Source of the DNA: Dictyobacter arantiisoli
GTDB taxonomy: Bacteria > Chloroflexota > Ktedonobacteria > Ktedonobacterales > Ktedonobacteraceae
Reading direction: 5' to 3'
Length of the DNA stretch: 62,211 bases
NCBI RefSeq assembly: GCF_008326305.1
Contig: NZ_BIXY01000036.1
Span: 1-62,211, forward strand
Shown piece by piece: positions 26,847-43,579 of this stretch (the stretch's first letter is position 1; every line of letters starts with the position of its first letter). The notes beneath the pieces are model-generated. The model searched no databases and was not told the origin of the DNA. It was given only the letters and a program-made list of their open reading frames with translations. A program made the position numbers and the translations under genes.

Positions 26847-28019
26847 ATGCCTATTTCAGCTCGTCGTGTTGAGACTTTTGGGACGACTATCTTCACCGAA
26901 ATCAATGTTTTAGCCCAGCAATATCACGCCTTAAATCTGGGACAGGGGAAGCCGGATTTTGATACACCATCTGATATTGTGGCTGAACTGGTCAAAGCGT
27001 CACAGGCTGGAAATTATAATCAATATGCGCCGGGGCCGGGTACGCCAGACTTACGGCAGGCCGTGGCCCATCATGCGGCCCGTTTCTATGATCTGGATAT
27101 TGATCCTGACAGAGGAGTGATTGTGACAGCCGGGGCGACCGAAGGATTGTTATCCTGCGTCCTGGGATTAGTTGATCCTGGCGATGAAGTGATTGTGATC
27201 GAGCCATTCTACGATTCCTATGTCCCCAATATCATCATGGCCGGAGCTGTTCCTGTCTTTGTTCCCTTGCATCCGCCGACCTGGACCTTTGATCCCGATG
27301 AATTGCGGGCCGCTTTCAGCAATAAAACGCGAGCAATCATTCTCAATTCTCCCCATAATCCCACTGGACGTGTCTTCACACGTGAGGAACTGACCCTGCT
27401 GGCAGAATTATGTATTGAGCATGATGTGATCGTGATTAGCGATGAGGTCTACGAACATCTCACACTTGGAGATGCCAGCTATCTCTCGATTGCCACCCTT
27501 CCAGGTATGTTCGAGCGCACCGTCACTGTTAGTAGTGCCGGAAAATCCTTTAGCGCCACCGGTTGGAAGATCGGCTGGGTCTATGGACATCCTGATATTC
27601 TGGATGGCGTCGCACGGGCGCATCAATTTATCACCTTTGCCGTCCATCATCCTACCCAGCAGGCGGTAGCGTATGCGCTCAATCAGCCGGATAGCTACTA
27701 TCGCGCCTTTAAAGAGATGTATGAAGATAAAGTAGAGCTCTTGATGTCCTCGTTGGAAGGGAGCGGCTTGCAGTATAGCAGGCCACAGGGTACCTATTTT
27801 ATTATGGCTGACTTTTCGCACGTCTTTGATGGGATGCCTTTTGACTTCACGCGCTACTTGATCTCGGAGATAGGTGTGGCCTGTATTCCACCCGAGTCAA
27901 TGTATAGCAAGGAGCACAGGCATATCGGCAAAAACTATGTGCGCTTCTCTTTCTGTAAAAGCGACGAGGCGCTGCGTCAGGCACGTATCCCTCTGCAAAA
28001 ACTCCGCCTCAAAGCTTAG
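26847..28019 (+). CDS. PLP-dependent aminotransferase, class I/II, 390 aa
   Basis: Fold-type I aminotransferase related to the kynurenine/methionine/aspartate aminotransferase group. Family signatures: LGQGKPDFDTP at the N-terminus, NSPHNPTGR with the PLP-contacting Asn, SDEVYEHL with the Asp and Tyr, and the Schiff-base Lys in SSAGKSFSATGWKIGW. The C-terminal arginine in VRFSFCK contacts the substrate carboxylate. AGGAG precedes ATG 26847. It runs convergently to the thioesterase that ends the NRPS/PKS operon, so its membership in that pathway is uncertain. Substrate specificity cannot be told from sequence. Confidence 0.92.
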   Translation: MPISARRVETFGTTIFTEINVLAQQYHALNLGQGKPDFDTPSDIVAELVKASQAGNYNQYAPGPGTPDLRQAVAHHAARFYDLDIDPDRGVIVTAGATEGLLSCVLGLVDPGDEVIVIEPFYDSYVPNIIMAGAVPVFVPLHPPTWTFDPDELRAAFSNKTRAIILNSPHNPTGRVFTREELTLLAELCIEHDVIVISDEVYEHLTLGDASYLSIATLPGMFERTVTVSSAGKSFSATGWKIGWVYGHPDILDGVARAHQFITFAVHHPTQQAVAYALNQPDSYYRAFKEMYEDKVELLMSSLEGSGLQYSRPQGTYFIMADFSHVFDGMPFDFTRYLISEIGVACIPPESMYSKEHRHIGKNYVRFSFCKSDEALRQARIPLQKLRLKA

Positions 28020-28070
28020 GATTTTTTTCCTGACAGTGAGACGGAGCTATTTCTTGCATGCATGATGGCG

Positions 28071-28805
28071 CTAGCGATAATAGGGTTGGATGGCTTGCAG
28101 TAGTTGTGCTTGCTGGTTATGGAGATAGAAATGTCCTCCCTGAAACATCTGTTGGGTGATAGGCCGCGTACTCTGGGCCTGCCATGCGGCGAGATCACTT
28201 GCAGGGATATCCTTATCTGTTTGACCACCGAAGACAGCAATGGGAAGATTGAAGGGCTCCTCGGGCTGATAGTTGTAGGTCTCGCACAACGTAAAGTCGG
28301 CGCGTAAGGTCGGTAGAAAGAGTTGGAGCAGTTCTTCGTTTTGGAGGACTGCTTCAGGCGTGCCGCCCAGGGTGCGGAGGGAGTGAATAAACTCAGCATC
28401 AGGCTGACTATGGACTGGCTCACTACGGCGTGGGAGCTGAGGGGCACGATGAGCGGAGACGAACAGACGTGTTGGTAGTGTCAGCCGTTGCCGACGTAAT
28501 TCACGCGTCAATTCAAAACTCAATAAGGCACCCATGCTATGTCCAAAGAATTGAAATGGCACATTCATGTACGGCAGGAGTTGTTGTGCCAGTTGTGGCA
28601 CCAGTGCCGCAGTATCTGTATAGGCGGGCTGCTGTAGTTTCATTTCGCGACCCGGCAACAGGACTGGACACACCTCCACGCCTGGCGGCAAAATTTGCTG
28701 CCAGGTGCGGTAGATGGAGTTGGCACCTCCCCCGGCATAGGGGAAGCAGAAAAGCCGATTGGATGGATGTGACTGATTCGACACGATCCAGGGTGTATTT
28801 GTCAT
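28071..28805 (-). CDS. Type II thioesterase of the PKS/NRPS cluster, 244 aa
   Basis: An alpha/beta hydrolase of the GrsT/TEII family, which clears misprimed or stalled acyl chains from carrier proteins. The nucleophile Ser is in FGHSMGALLSFEL, and the catalytic His in GGHFYLH near the C-terminus. The FPYAGGGANSIYRTW opening is typical. It begins 18 bases after the NRPS stop codon on the same strand, so it is the last gene of the assembly-line operon. It is the only thioesterase in the cluster; no integrated release thioesterase is present. Confidence 0.92.
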   Translation of the reverse strand: MTNTPWIVSNQSHPSNRLFCFPYAGGGANSIYRTWQQILPPGVEVCPVLLPGREMKLQQPAYTDTAALVPQLAQQLLPYMNVPFQFFGHSMGALLSFELTRELRRQRLTLPTRLFVSAHRAPQLPRRSEPVHSQPDAEFIHSLRTLGGTPEAVLQNEELLQLFLPTLRADFTLCETYNYQPEEPFNLPIAVFGGQTDKDIPASDLAAWQAQSTRPITQQMFQGGHFYLHNQQAQLLQAIQPYYR

Positions 28806-28823
28806 TCTTAAGACCTATTTCCA

Positions 28824-34228
<5,405 letters not shown>

Positions 34229-34232
<4 letters not shown>

Positions 34233-37200
34233 CGACTCAAATCTTCTTTCTGGACTATTTGACTGAGTAATGCTTCTACCTGCTCGTCGGAGCGTTGGTC
34301 GATTTGTTCCAGGAGCAGCGCTGCATCCTGAGGGTCAAGGCTTTGGACGGCCTCGTCGATACCCTGTGAGATCTGTGCATGTGAATCAGGCATCATTTGA
34401 GCAAGTAGGGTATCGACATCTTGATCCGAGAGTTGATCTAAATGTGCTAACAGGCTTTCCGCATCCTGCGCAAAAGGATCGACCAGCAGACTGGTAGCGA
34501 CAGGCGTGAGATCCGGTTTTTCTATGAGTGTTGTTTCTATGACCTCTACTGCTACGATCTCTTCACTTGCGGCTGTCGTTTCTGCTGCCTGTGGGACAAT
34601 GATAATCTCGGTCAGTTGCTGGCATACCTGACTGGCGAATTGTACGATGCTTGGTCCCTGTAAGAAGGTTACAATCGGAATACGGATCGTGAGTTCCCCT
34701 TCCAGGCGATTTTTAAGCTCAATCGCCATCAGAGAGTCCAGACCCAGGGCCGTCAATGGTTGATCGTTGTCCAGGCGTTCCAATGGCATGCGCAATATGC
34801 TGGCAACCTGGCGCTTCAAATACTCTTCGAGGACTGATTGCCATTGTGTGGCCGGAGTTTCGCGTAAGGTTTGCAGGATCGAATTGGCCTGGGTGGCCTG
34901 CCCGGTTGGCTGTTTCTGTTGCACGAGATGGCGTACCAGGGGCAGACTGGCAATTTGCTGATAATATTGTGCCAGTAACTCCCAATCTAGTTTGAGCACT
35001 CCAATACGCGCCAATCCCTGTGGAATCAAGATATCCAGTGCTCCAAGTACCTGCCTGGGATTGATACGTTGAATGCCGCGTGATTCCCAATATTCGTGTA
35101 CGCGTAGTCCTTCGGCAGTTCCACCGAAGCCAATCTCGGAGATTGCGCCCCAGTCAATGCTGATGGCTCGCTGCCCATGTGCTCGTTGATAGTGCGCCAG
35201 GATATCCATAAACTCACCGGCGGCGGCATAGTTGCCCTGGGCCGCGGAACCAAAGAGCGAGGCACCGGATGAGAAGGATACAAAGAAGTCCAACTCCTGC
35301 TGTTTAAGCAGGTTATAGAGCACCCAGGTACCGATGACTTTGGGACGGAATACCGCCGCTAAGCCTGTTGTTGTCAACTGCGCCAGCGGACGCACCAACG
35401 ACTCACCCTGTGCATCCTGCCAGACCGACGCGGCATGGATAACGCCACGAATTGGTGGATGCCCCTGTTGGGCGAACGTATCCAGCCAGTTGCCGAGCTT
35501 CTCGCTATCCGTGATATCCAGGGAAACATAGTGAACCTGTGCCCCCAATGCTTCTAGTTCAAGAATACCAGTCGCTTGTAACGCCTGACGACTGCCCGCT
35601 GGCAGTGTCTTCCAGGCCGCACGCTCCGGCAGGGCACTGCGCCCCAACAGGATGAGATGGCCTGCACCCTGGCGTGCAAAGTGTTTGGCGACCTCTAAGC
35701 CCAATCCCCACAGGCCACCGGTGATCAGATAGCTACCATCTGTGTGAATCGTGAGGGGTTCCGGTGTGAGCGCCTGACTGTGTATCATGCGCGCGACATA
35801 ACTCCGGGTATCTCGGAAGGCGATCTGATCTTCCTCCGCATAGCTGCTAAGCGCGCTCAGCAACTGCTGTGCCGATTGGCGATTGGTTGCTTCGGGATCA
35901 AGATCAATCAGACCACCCCATAGCTCTGGATGTTCCAGTGCGGCTGTCTTCCCCAGTCCCCAGAGAGGTGATTGGGTAATTTCTAGCTGTGCGTTCTGCG
36001 TTGTATCCTCGCTAACCGCCTGTGCGCCTCGCGTAACCAACCAGAGCCGGGGTGACTTGCTGCCGCCCTGTTCAATGATTGTCTGAATCAATTGCAGGGC
36101 GTGCCCGGTACTGAATACCTGATCCTCTTCTAATGAGGCCACACTGGTTGCTGCGGTTGGCGTAGTATCCAGGCTCCAGAGATGGATAATGCCAGTCACA
36201 GCTTGCTGCTGTGTAATCTCTTGTAGCAAGCGTCGTGTATCCTCGACGCGTTCGGGATTGATCTGATACTGTCCCGTGGTGAGGGCGCGATAGTGGCTTC
36301 CCGCCACAACACGAATGCTATTAGCTCCCTGTTGCTCAAGTTGTTCAAGCAGTTTTTGAGCGATGCCACTTTTGTCCGCGAAAACCAACCAGTTTCCCTG
36401 TAAGACAGTGGGATCGGGCTTCTTGAGCGTCGCGCTCTCCCAATGCAGTTCATACAACCAGTTGGCTAAATCGGCACTCTCCTGGAATGATGTGGTTGGC
36501 GCACTTGTCTGTGCACTTGTTGTGCCTGCCAACACTGTATGTTGTAACTGTAAGCCCTGTGCCTCGGCCAGTAGTTCACCTTGATCGTTGAAAATACGCA
36601 CATTGCCTTCGATCACATCTGCATTGGTGGTGAGATTTGAAGTAAGATATGCCTGGCTCCAGACGACACTATTCAATGGTCGATGCTGTTCAAAGCTACG
36701 GATACCGGTAGGCAAATACAGATCTGTCGCACTGTTCAACAGAGCGTCAGGTAAGGTTGCCGTCAACACAAGCAAGCAAGCGTCAAGCAGAGTGGGATGA
36801 ATCTGATAGGCCTGGGCATCCTGAAGCAGATCAGTGGCAAGCTTAATCTGTCCCAGCGATTCGCCATCGCGTTTCCAGAGGCGTTTGATCCCCTGAAAAT
36901 GCTCGGCCAGTTGAATACCGTGGCGATCCAGATTGCCATAGAAATCTTCCAGATCGACGCTTTCCTGGCAACGCTGCCGGATCGCACCCAGCGATAGCTC
37001 GTTGTCGGTCTTGCTAACCACTTTCTCAACAGGTTTCTCCACCACGCTGACCGGGCTTGATTTATGATGACCATTGCTCCCGTTACTATGGTAGTTGCTG
37101 GTGACACTCACTATTTCATTCTGCACCAGCACAGGCTGCTTGCTCAGTTCAGCATTGGCGGTATCTTTAAGCTGATTAAGATAGGGCAGGCTCTGCATTA

Positions 37201-38233
37201 CCAGATCAACATCCACGCCCCAGTCCATCTGACAGGCGATTTCGTTGACGCCCGCACCCTGTAACTGGATGATCAGATCCCGACACTTATCTGGAGTCCC
37301 GATCAGGACGCGCTGCGTAGAGATCAGGCGATCCATCACGAAGAGCAGATAATCATTGAGATCCTGTTCCGAAAGGCTATTGAAATCAACCTTCTGACCC
37401 CGGCTATACGCGATGGCGTTCGCCAGATAGGAGGCTGATTTGAGATATTCGGTGAAGGGACCCTGGATTTGTTTGCGTATCGTCTCTTCATCATTACCGA
37501 TAAAGGTATGCAGCATCACAGAAACCTGGCCAGTGGCTGGATCGAAGCCGTGTTCGGCGCGGGCCTTGCGATAAATAGCCAGTTTCTCAGCCAGTTCCGG
37601 GACAGATTGATTGTACATATGTGTCAGGACATTGGCCCCGATTTCGCCCGCTCTGGCAAAGGTTTTAGGATTGCCAGCAGCTGTGATCCAGAATGGCAGG
37701 TCGCGTTGGATGGGAGTTGGATAGGTCTGGATTTCGGCCTGCTTTCCATCCCCACCGATAACCTGTATCTTTTTACCATGCCAGAGCTTCTGTACCGTCT
37801 CGATATCCCGAAATAACACCTCGTTGCGTGCCTCATAGTTTTCAGGCGCTAACGAGAAATCGGTTGGATGCCAGCCAGAGGCAAAGGCAATCCCGACCCG
37901 ACCATCTGAGAGATTATCGAGCATCGCCCACTCTTCGGCGACCCGGATCGGATTGTGCAGCGGGAGTACGACACTCCCGGCATGTAGCTTGATCTGTCTG
38001 GTTTCCCGGGCCAGTGCCGCCAGCAGGACTACTGGATTGGGATACAGCCAGCCATCCCTGGTGAAATGGCGCTCAGGTATCCAGATCGATGAAAAATCAT
38101 GCTGGTCAGCGAATTTAGTGCTTTCAATCGCCAGACGGTATTTATCGTTATCAAATGGTGTCTCATTACTCGAAAAAAAGATAAGACCAAAATCTATATG
38201 CTTAGCGCCCCTGGCCTTGCTTGGTGATGCCAC
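34229..38233 (-). CDS. PKS protein 2: LLM monooxygenase - C-terminal DH half - KR - ACP, 1334 aa
   Basis: Residues about 10-345 are a luciferase-like flavin monooxygenase of the type found inside natural-product megasynthases. Residues about 405-565 are only the second hotdog of a PKS dehydratase (EDFYGNL...HFQGIKRLW...HPTLLDACLL, with the catalytic-type Asp484). The first hotdog is at the end of the preceding protein. A ketoreductase follows (about 590-1060) with TGGLWGLG, Lys965, Ser989 and Tyr1002; the residue four after Tyr is Gly1006 where Asn is usual. The ACP (about 1130-1205) has LGLDS, Ser1167. The C-terminal tail (about 1255-1330) has two similar acidic helices (LSDQDVDTLLAQ and RSDEQVEALLSQ), probably for docking to the NRPS. 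GTG 38233 has GGAGG just upstream. It lies in the same frame as the upstream PKS gene. Confidence 0.92.
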
Positions 38234-38263
38234 AATATCCTCCAGACTAGTAACCCACGTTCC

Positions 38264-41200
38264 TCAGTAAGATTGAATTTTGCCAGTTGCATGTAGCGTC
38301 CAGAGGCTATGAGGTTGCTCCGGCATACCAATCGTATGGCTGTAAATTGAAAATGATGCCTGCTGATTGGAATCATAAGAGAGCACAACCTGAACCTTCT
38401 GGGAGCCTGTCTCCGGTAAGAGCAGAAGCTTTTTCAACTCTATCTCTTTAAGGATATGCTTGCGATCCCCCAGCGCCTCACGACTCGCTGCCTGAGCCAT
38501 CTCAATATAAACTGAAATCGGCAGAGCCATTGAACCCTGGATGCGATGGTCACGGAGATAGGGCAGATCCTGTATATCCAGTGTGCTTTCCCATACATGG
38601 ATACTTGCTGGATGAGCCAGCGCCATATACTTATCCAACAAAGGATGGCGCTGGTGTGCTTTGGCTTCCCGCACTGGTTCCTGGTGTTCGGCCACTCTTT
38701 GTACTTGAACGGTTGGCAACTCTGTATTCTTCTGGACATCATTGTTGCTGGCGAACCAGTAGCGCTGACGCTCGAAAGGATAGGTTGGGAGGGCGATCCG
38801 ACGGCGCTGATAATCGCGATCAAAACCTGACCAGTCGACAGCAAAGCCGAGTGTATAGAGCTTGCCAACGCTTTCCAGTAGCGTTTGCCAGTTGCCATGC
38901 TCTTTATGCAAGGACGGGAGCCAGTAGACGCCTTCCTCTGCAATGCAGCGTTTGCCCATATTTGTTAATGTCGTTGTAGGACCAATCTCCATAAAGACAT
39001 CATAGCCATTGGCGACCAGGGTTTGCATACCGGGCGCGAACTGGACAGCGCTGCGTGTCTGGGTACGCCAGTACTGGGCATCGATCCTCTCTCCCGCGTT
39101 GAGTATCTGTCCATTAATATTGCTGACCAGAGGAATACGCAAGGGCGCGAACGTAATCTCGCGTGCGGTTTGTTCAAAGGCATCCAGCATTGGCTCGATT
39201 AATGGCGAGTGGAACGCGTGCGAGACCGTTATTGGATGGGTGGCGATACCATCGGCTGTGAGCTTTTGGATGATCTCTCCTAATGTAGTGGCATCGCCCG
39301 AGAGTACTACGTTCTGCGGCCCATTGATGGCGGCGCTAGAGACAAGGTGCTTGACTGGCTCGATATAGGACATGAGCTTTTCGGGCTCGCTGAATACCAC
39401 CACCATCGCGCCGCCATCTGGCAGGGCTTGCATCAGGCGACCACGCTCCGTGATCAATTTCAGTCCATCTTCCAGGCTAAACGCACCGGCCACGCAGGCT
39501 GCCACGTATTCACCCACACTATGTCCCAGCACAATATCCGGTGTAATCCCCCAACTGCGCCATAATTCTGCCAGCGCATACTCAAGGGCAAAGAGCGCAG
39601 GCTGGGTATAGGTTGTCTCATCCAGAGAAGGATTCTCCAGCGCTGGATAGAGGACTGAAACCAGGGGCTGCTCCAGATATTCCTGTAGGACATGATCACA
39701 CTGATCCAGAATACGTCGGAAGGTAGGCTGGGTATCATAGAGCTGACGTGCCATGCTGATGTATTGCGAACCCTGTCCAGTGAACAGGAAGGCAATTTTA
39801 TGGCGTGTTGAAACCTGCTTGCGCCCATGTTGTAACGTCGGCGTCTGCTTGCCTTGTATATAACTGGCTAATTGTCCACGGAGCCTCTCGGCGGTTGTGG
39901 TAGTGATTGCCAGGCGTGAAGCAAAGTGTGCGCGACCTGTGTTGGCGGTATAGCTCAGATCTGCCATACTCACACCAGGATGCTCTTTCAGATAATTCTG
40001 ATAGTTTTTCGCGCTGTGCAGGAGTGCTTCCTCGCTCTGAGCCGAGAGCGTCAGGAGATGCTGAGAACGCTCGACATCATTGGCGATTGGTTGAACATCG
40101 GGTGCCGCCTCCAGGATCATATGCACATTGGTACCGCCAAAGCCAAAGGCACTCACGCCCGCGATACGTTCCCGGGTCGGCCACGCCTGGACCTGTGTAG
40201 GGATGGCAAAGGTGGTGTCTACAAAAGAAATGTGCTCATTGAGCTTCTGGAAATTCAGATTGGGGACAATCTCGCCCTTTTGCAGGCAGAGTACCGTCTT
40301 AATCAGACCCGCAATACCAGCCGCTGATTCCAGATGCCCGATATTACTCTTGACCGCCCCCAGCAGCACAGGATGCTCTGGGATCTGTTGCTGCATCAGG
40401 ACTGCTTTGAGGGCCGCAACCTCGATGGGATCACCCAGAGGAGTGCTGGAGCCATGTGTTTCGACAAAGCTCACCTGCTGTGGCTCGACATTGGCATTTT
40501 TGAGTGCCTGCCGAATCACCGCCTCCTGGGCGGGACCATTGGGAGCTGTCAGGCCATTGCTGCGACCATCCTGATTTACCGCTGAGCCACGAATGACCGC
40601 CAGGATATTATCGCCATCGCGTTGCGCTTCAGCCATGGATTTCAGGAGCACGAGACCACAACCTTCGCCTCGTACATAGCCATCGGCGGCATCATCAAAT
40701 GTCTTACAATGACCGACCGAAGACATCATACGGGCCTGCGAGAAGGTGATCGTTAAATCTGGCGTCAGAACCAGATTGACACCGCCTGCCAGGGCCAGCG
40801 AGCATTCATGATTGCGTATGCTTTGACAGGCTTGATGGACAGCAAGCAAGGATGAGGAGCAGGCGGTATCCATTGCCATACTGGGGCCGCGCAAGTCCAG
40901 TACATAGGAAATGCGGTTTGCGGCGATGCTATGTGCGTTGCCTGTGCCCGCGTAGGCATCGGCATCCTCTGGACGGCGGAATTGTAGCCGTGAATAATCA
41001 TCGCTACTGATACCGACAAAGACACCTGTCTGGCTACCTGCAACTGTATCGGGTGCATGGCCGGCCTGTTCCAGGGTCTCCCATGCGACCTCTAACAGCA
41101 AGCGCTGCTGTGGGTCCATCCCATCAGCCTCGCGTGGCGAGATACCAAAGAATGCTGGATCAAATTTATCAATATTTTTGAGAAAGCCGCCCCAGCGTGT

Positions 41201-43579
41201 ATTCATCTTGCCGGGTGTTGCGGGTGTCTCAGCATAGTAAGACTGACTATCCCAGCGCTCAGCAGGAACCTCAGAAATACCATCGATGCCATTGCGCAAT
41301 AGCTGCCAGAACTCCTCAGGATTATTCGCACCCGGGAAGCGGCAACTCATACCGATAATCGCGATATCATCTTCCGCGTAGGCACGTTTTTTTGGAGCTG
41401 GATGCAGAGTATCAGCAACCTGTTCCTCATTTGCCAGATAACGAGCCAGCGCATCGATACTGGGATAATCATAGGCCAGAGTAGGCGAGAGAGGTTGTTG
41501 TAACAGATCCTCTAAATCGGCCGAGAGGCTGACCGCCAGGGCCGAGTCCATTCCATAGTAGGCAAATGGAGCGTTTACATCAATCGCGCCCGGTTGTACC
41601 TTTAATGCCTGTGAGACATGCTCAATCAGCCAGACACGCAATTCAGCCGCGTTCAGTGTATGAGCACTCTTTGAATCTGACGCTACCCGGGTAGGAGTAA
41701 CTGGTGGCTGAACTGGTTGGGCTGCTAATTTGGTTGCTGTCCTTTTCTCGCGAACTTTGCTGGTAGCCTTTTTCTCTTTAAGAACTTTTGCTTTTGGTTC
41801 TGCCCCGCCTGTTGCAATCTTTGTAGAATCGCCTTGCTGCCAGGCTTTGACGACATCTAGAGACCCATTCAAGAAACTCTCGCGTGTGCCACGGCGTTGT
41901 ACCTTGCCACTCGATGTTTTTGGCAGGCTTCCAGGCTTAATCAGAGTAATGGCGTAAGCCTGAACCTCATGTTGTAACGCGATAGCCTGTCGTATCTCTG
42001 CAATAACAAGCTCAAGATCAGCTGAGAGGGAGGTGCGTTCGACTTCATGCACGATCACCAGACGTTCTTCGCCATCGGCCTCTATCGAGAAGGCCGCACC
42101 ACCATTGAGGCGTAAAGCCTTACTGCTGGTTTCTACCGTCTTCTCAATATCCTGGGGATAATGGTTACTCCCGCGAATAATAATCAGATCCTTCAAGCGC
42201 CCGGTAATAAATAATTCGTTGGTATCTGAGAAACCCAGATCGCCGGTTCGCATGAATGGACCCTGTCCATCGGTCAGGTATGCCTGGAATGTTTCGGCTG
42301 TTTCCACAGGTCGCTGCCAGTAGCCCTGAGCCACGCTTGGTCCAGAGACCCAGATCTCACCCACATGATAAGGTGAGCAAGGGGTGCGCGTTTCGGGATC
42401 AACAATCAATACTGTTTGATCAGGCTGGCTCTTACCAATACTGACCAGTGTGCGGGCATCGAATGCATCCGCTGTCGTCTCAGCCGCTTGATCCTGTTTG
42501 AGCGCGCTGCCATCGAACGATTTCACTGTTGGATAGACCCCTTTGCTGCCAGCGCTCACAACCAGTGTCGCCTCTGCCAGACCATAGCAGGGATAAAAAT
42601 AATTGGGGCGGAAGCCGGTTGAGGTAAAGGCGGAGGCAAAGCGTTCCATAGTATCTTCGCGTACAGGTTCAGCACCATTGGCGACGGTCGACCAGTTACT
42701 TAAATCGAGCGTCTCTTTTTGTTCTGGGGTAACCTTACGCACACAGAGATCAAAGGCGAAATTAGGGCCTCCACTGATCGTTGCTCTGGTGCGAGAGATG
42801 GCCTGGAGCCAGCGATATGGTCGTTGTAAAAATGTCGTTGGGGCCATAATCGTCGACTCATAGCCCGCATAGAGTGGTTGCAGAACTCCACCGATCAAAC
42901 CCAGGTCATGATAGAGTGGAAGCCATGTAACGCCATGTGCATCTTCGGGATGTTGACAATAATTTGCCACCAGCGATGAGTTATGCAGCAAATTTCCGTG
43001 GCTAATCATGACCCCTTTAGGGACACCTGTCGAGCCGGATGTATATTGCAAGAAAGCCAGTGTATCGCTATTGACATCTGGCATTGTCCACTGCTCTGCG
43101 ATCGCAGTGGGAAGTGTATCAGTCACAAAGAGTGGGGTTGTTTGTAATTCGGGTGTTTGTGCGATGAGGCTTGTCACTTTGCCTTCCATCGCTGTTGATG
43201 TTAGAACTGCATGGGCAGCAACATTTTGGGTAATAGCTCGGAATTTTGTCAGTGTACGATCCGAGCGGACCGCCGATGGTGGGTATACAGGGACGGCAAT
43301 GATGCCACTGTACAGGCAACCAAAAAACGCGGTAATAAAATCTAACCCTGATGGGTAGATGAGTAAGGCACGTCCCCCGCTGGGCACACGCTCCCGTAAA
43401 GAAGCGGCAATAGTTCTTGCTTGGTGATCAAGCTCCGCGAATGTGAGGGCATCTTTTTCTTTTTCTCCGTCAGTCAGAAAAGTGTAAATGCGCTGTTCGG
43501 GCTGTTGGATTGTCCTCCAGCGAAGGAGATTGACCAGAGTAGAAAACTTACGCGAGGGTGGCGATATACGTGTTTCCAA
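38264..43579 (-). CDS. PKS protein 1: FAAL - ACP - KS - AT(malonyl) - N-terminal DH half, 1771 aa
   Basis: A fatty acyl-AMP ligase (about 1-580; YTSGSTGVPKG, TWLPLYHDLGLIGG, C-terminal Lys in SSGKVQRR) would load a fatty acid onto the ACP (about 645-725; GMDS, Ser679). A Lys/Thr-rich linker (about 590-640) joins them. The ketosynthase (about 735-1160) has Cys907 in DTACSSS, His1042 in ETHGSS and His1082 in NIGHLE. The acyltransferase (about 1260-1560) has GHSVGEY (Ser1354) and HAFH (1454-1457), the malonyl-CoA pattern. The C-terminus is the first hotdog of a dehydratase with HRIQGSMALP (His1678) and ends right after HATGKIQSY. The start is TTG 43579 with AGGAA upstream. It is the first gene of a four-gene operon. 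Confidence 0.93.
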   Translation of the reverse strand: METRISPPSRKFSTLVNLLRWRTIQQPEQRIYTFLTDGEKEKDALTFAELDHQARTIAASLRERVPSGGRALLIYPSGLDFITAFFGCLYSGIIAVPVYPPSAVRSDRTLTKFRAITQNVAAHAVLTSTAMEGKVTSLIAQTPELQTTPLFVTDTLPTAIAEQWTMPDVNSDTLAFLQYTSGSTGVPKGVMISHGNLLHNSSLVANYCQHPEDAHGVTWLPLYHDLGLIGGVLQPLYAGYESTIMAPTTFLQRPYRWLQAISRTRATISGGPNFAFDLCVRKVTPEQKETLDLSNWSTVANGAEPVREDTMERFASAFTSTGFRPNYFYPCYGLAEATLVVSAGSKGVYPTVKSFDGSALKQDQAAETTADAFDARTLVSIGKSQPDQTVLIVDPETRTPCSPYHVGEIWVSGPSVAQGYWQRPVETAETFQAYLTDGQGPFMRTGDLGFSDTNELFITGRLKDLIIIRGSNHYPQDIEKTVETSSKALRLNGGAAFSIEADGEERLVIVHEVERTSLSADLELVIAEIRQAIALQHEVQAYAITLIKPGSLPKTSSGKVQRRGTRESFLNGSLDVVKAWQQGDSTKIATGGAEPKAKVLKEKKATSKVREKRTATKLAAQPVQPPVTPTRVASDSKSAHTLNAAELRVWLIEHVSQALKVQPGAIDVNAPFAYYGMDSALAVSLSADLEDLLQQPLSPTLAYDYPSIDALARYLANEEQVADTLHPAPKKRAYAEDDIAIIGMSCRFPGANNPEEFWQLLRNGIDGISEVPAERWDSQSYYAETPATPGKMNTRWGGFLKNIDKFDPAFFGISPREADGMDPQQRLLLEVAWETLEQAGHAPDTVAGSQTGVFVGISSDDYSRLQFRRPEDADAYAGTGNAHSIAANRISYVLDLRGPSMAMDTACSSSLLAVHQACQSIRNHECSLALAGGVNLVLTPDLTITFSQARMMSSVGHCKTFDDAADGYVRGEGCGLVLLKSMAEAQRDGDNILAVIRGSAVNQDGRSNGLTAPNGPAQEAVIRQALKNANVEPQQVSFVETHGSSTPLGDPIEVAALKAVLMQQQIPEHPVLLGAVKSNIGHLESAAGIAGLIKTVLCLQKGEIVPNLNFQKLNEHISFVDTTFAIPTQVQAWPTRERIAGVSAFGFGGTNVHMILEAAPDVQPIANDVERSQHLLTLSAQSEEALLHSAKNYQNYLKEHPGVSMADLSYTANTGRAHFASRLAITTTTAERLRGQLASYIQGKQTPTLQHGRKQVSTRHKIAFLFTGQGSQYISMARQLYDTQPTFRRILDQCDHVLQEYLEQPLVSVLYPALENPSLDETTYTQPALFALEYALAELWRSWGITPDIVLGHSVGEYVAACVAGAFSLEDGLKLITERGRLMQALPDGGAMVVVFSEPEKLMSYIEPVKHLVSSAAINGPQNVVLSGDATTLGEIIQKLTADGIATHPITVSHAFHSPLIEPMLDAFEQTAREITFAPLRIPLVSNINGQILNAGERIDAQYWRTQTRSAVQFAPGMQTLVANGYDVFMEIGPTTTLTNMGKRCIAEEGVYWLPSLHKEHGNWQTLLESVGKLYTLGFAVDWSGFDRDYQRRRIALPTYPFERQRYWFASNNDVQKNTELPTVQVQRVAEHQEPVREAKAHQRHPLLDKYMALAHPASIHVWESTLDIQDLPYLRDHRIQGSMALPISVYIEMAQAASREALGDRKHILKEIELKKLLLLPETGSQKVQVVLSYDSNQQASFSIYSHTIGMPEQPHSLWTLHATGKIQSY

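Noticed and set aside
26847-28019. Aminotransferase as part of the PKS/NRPS operon
   Set aside because: It is on the opposite strand, convergent with the thioesterase gene, and has its own upstream region. A functional link cannot be excluded but is not supported.
38231-38266. TGA between the two PKS genes as a selenocysteine or readthrough codon
   Set aside because: A good GGAGG site and GTG start follow immediately, no selenocysteine hairpin is evident, and the position is in a linker, not an active site.
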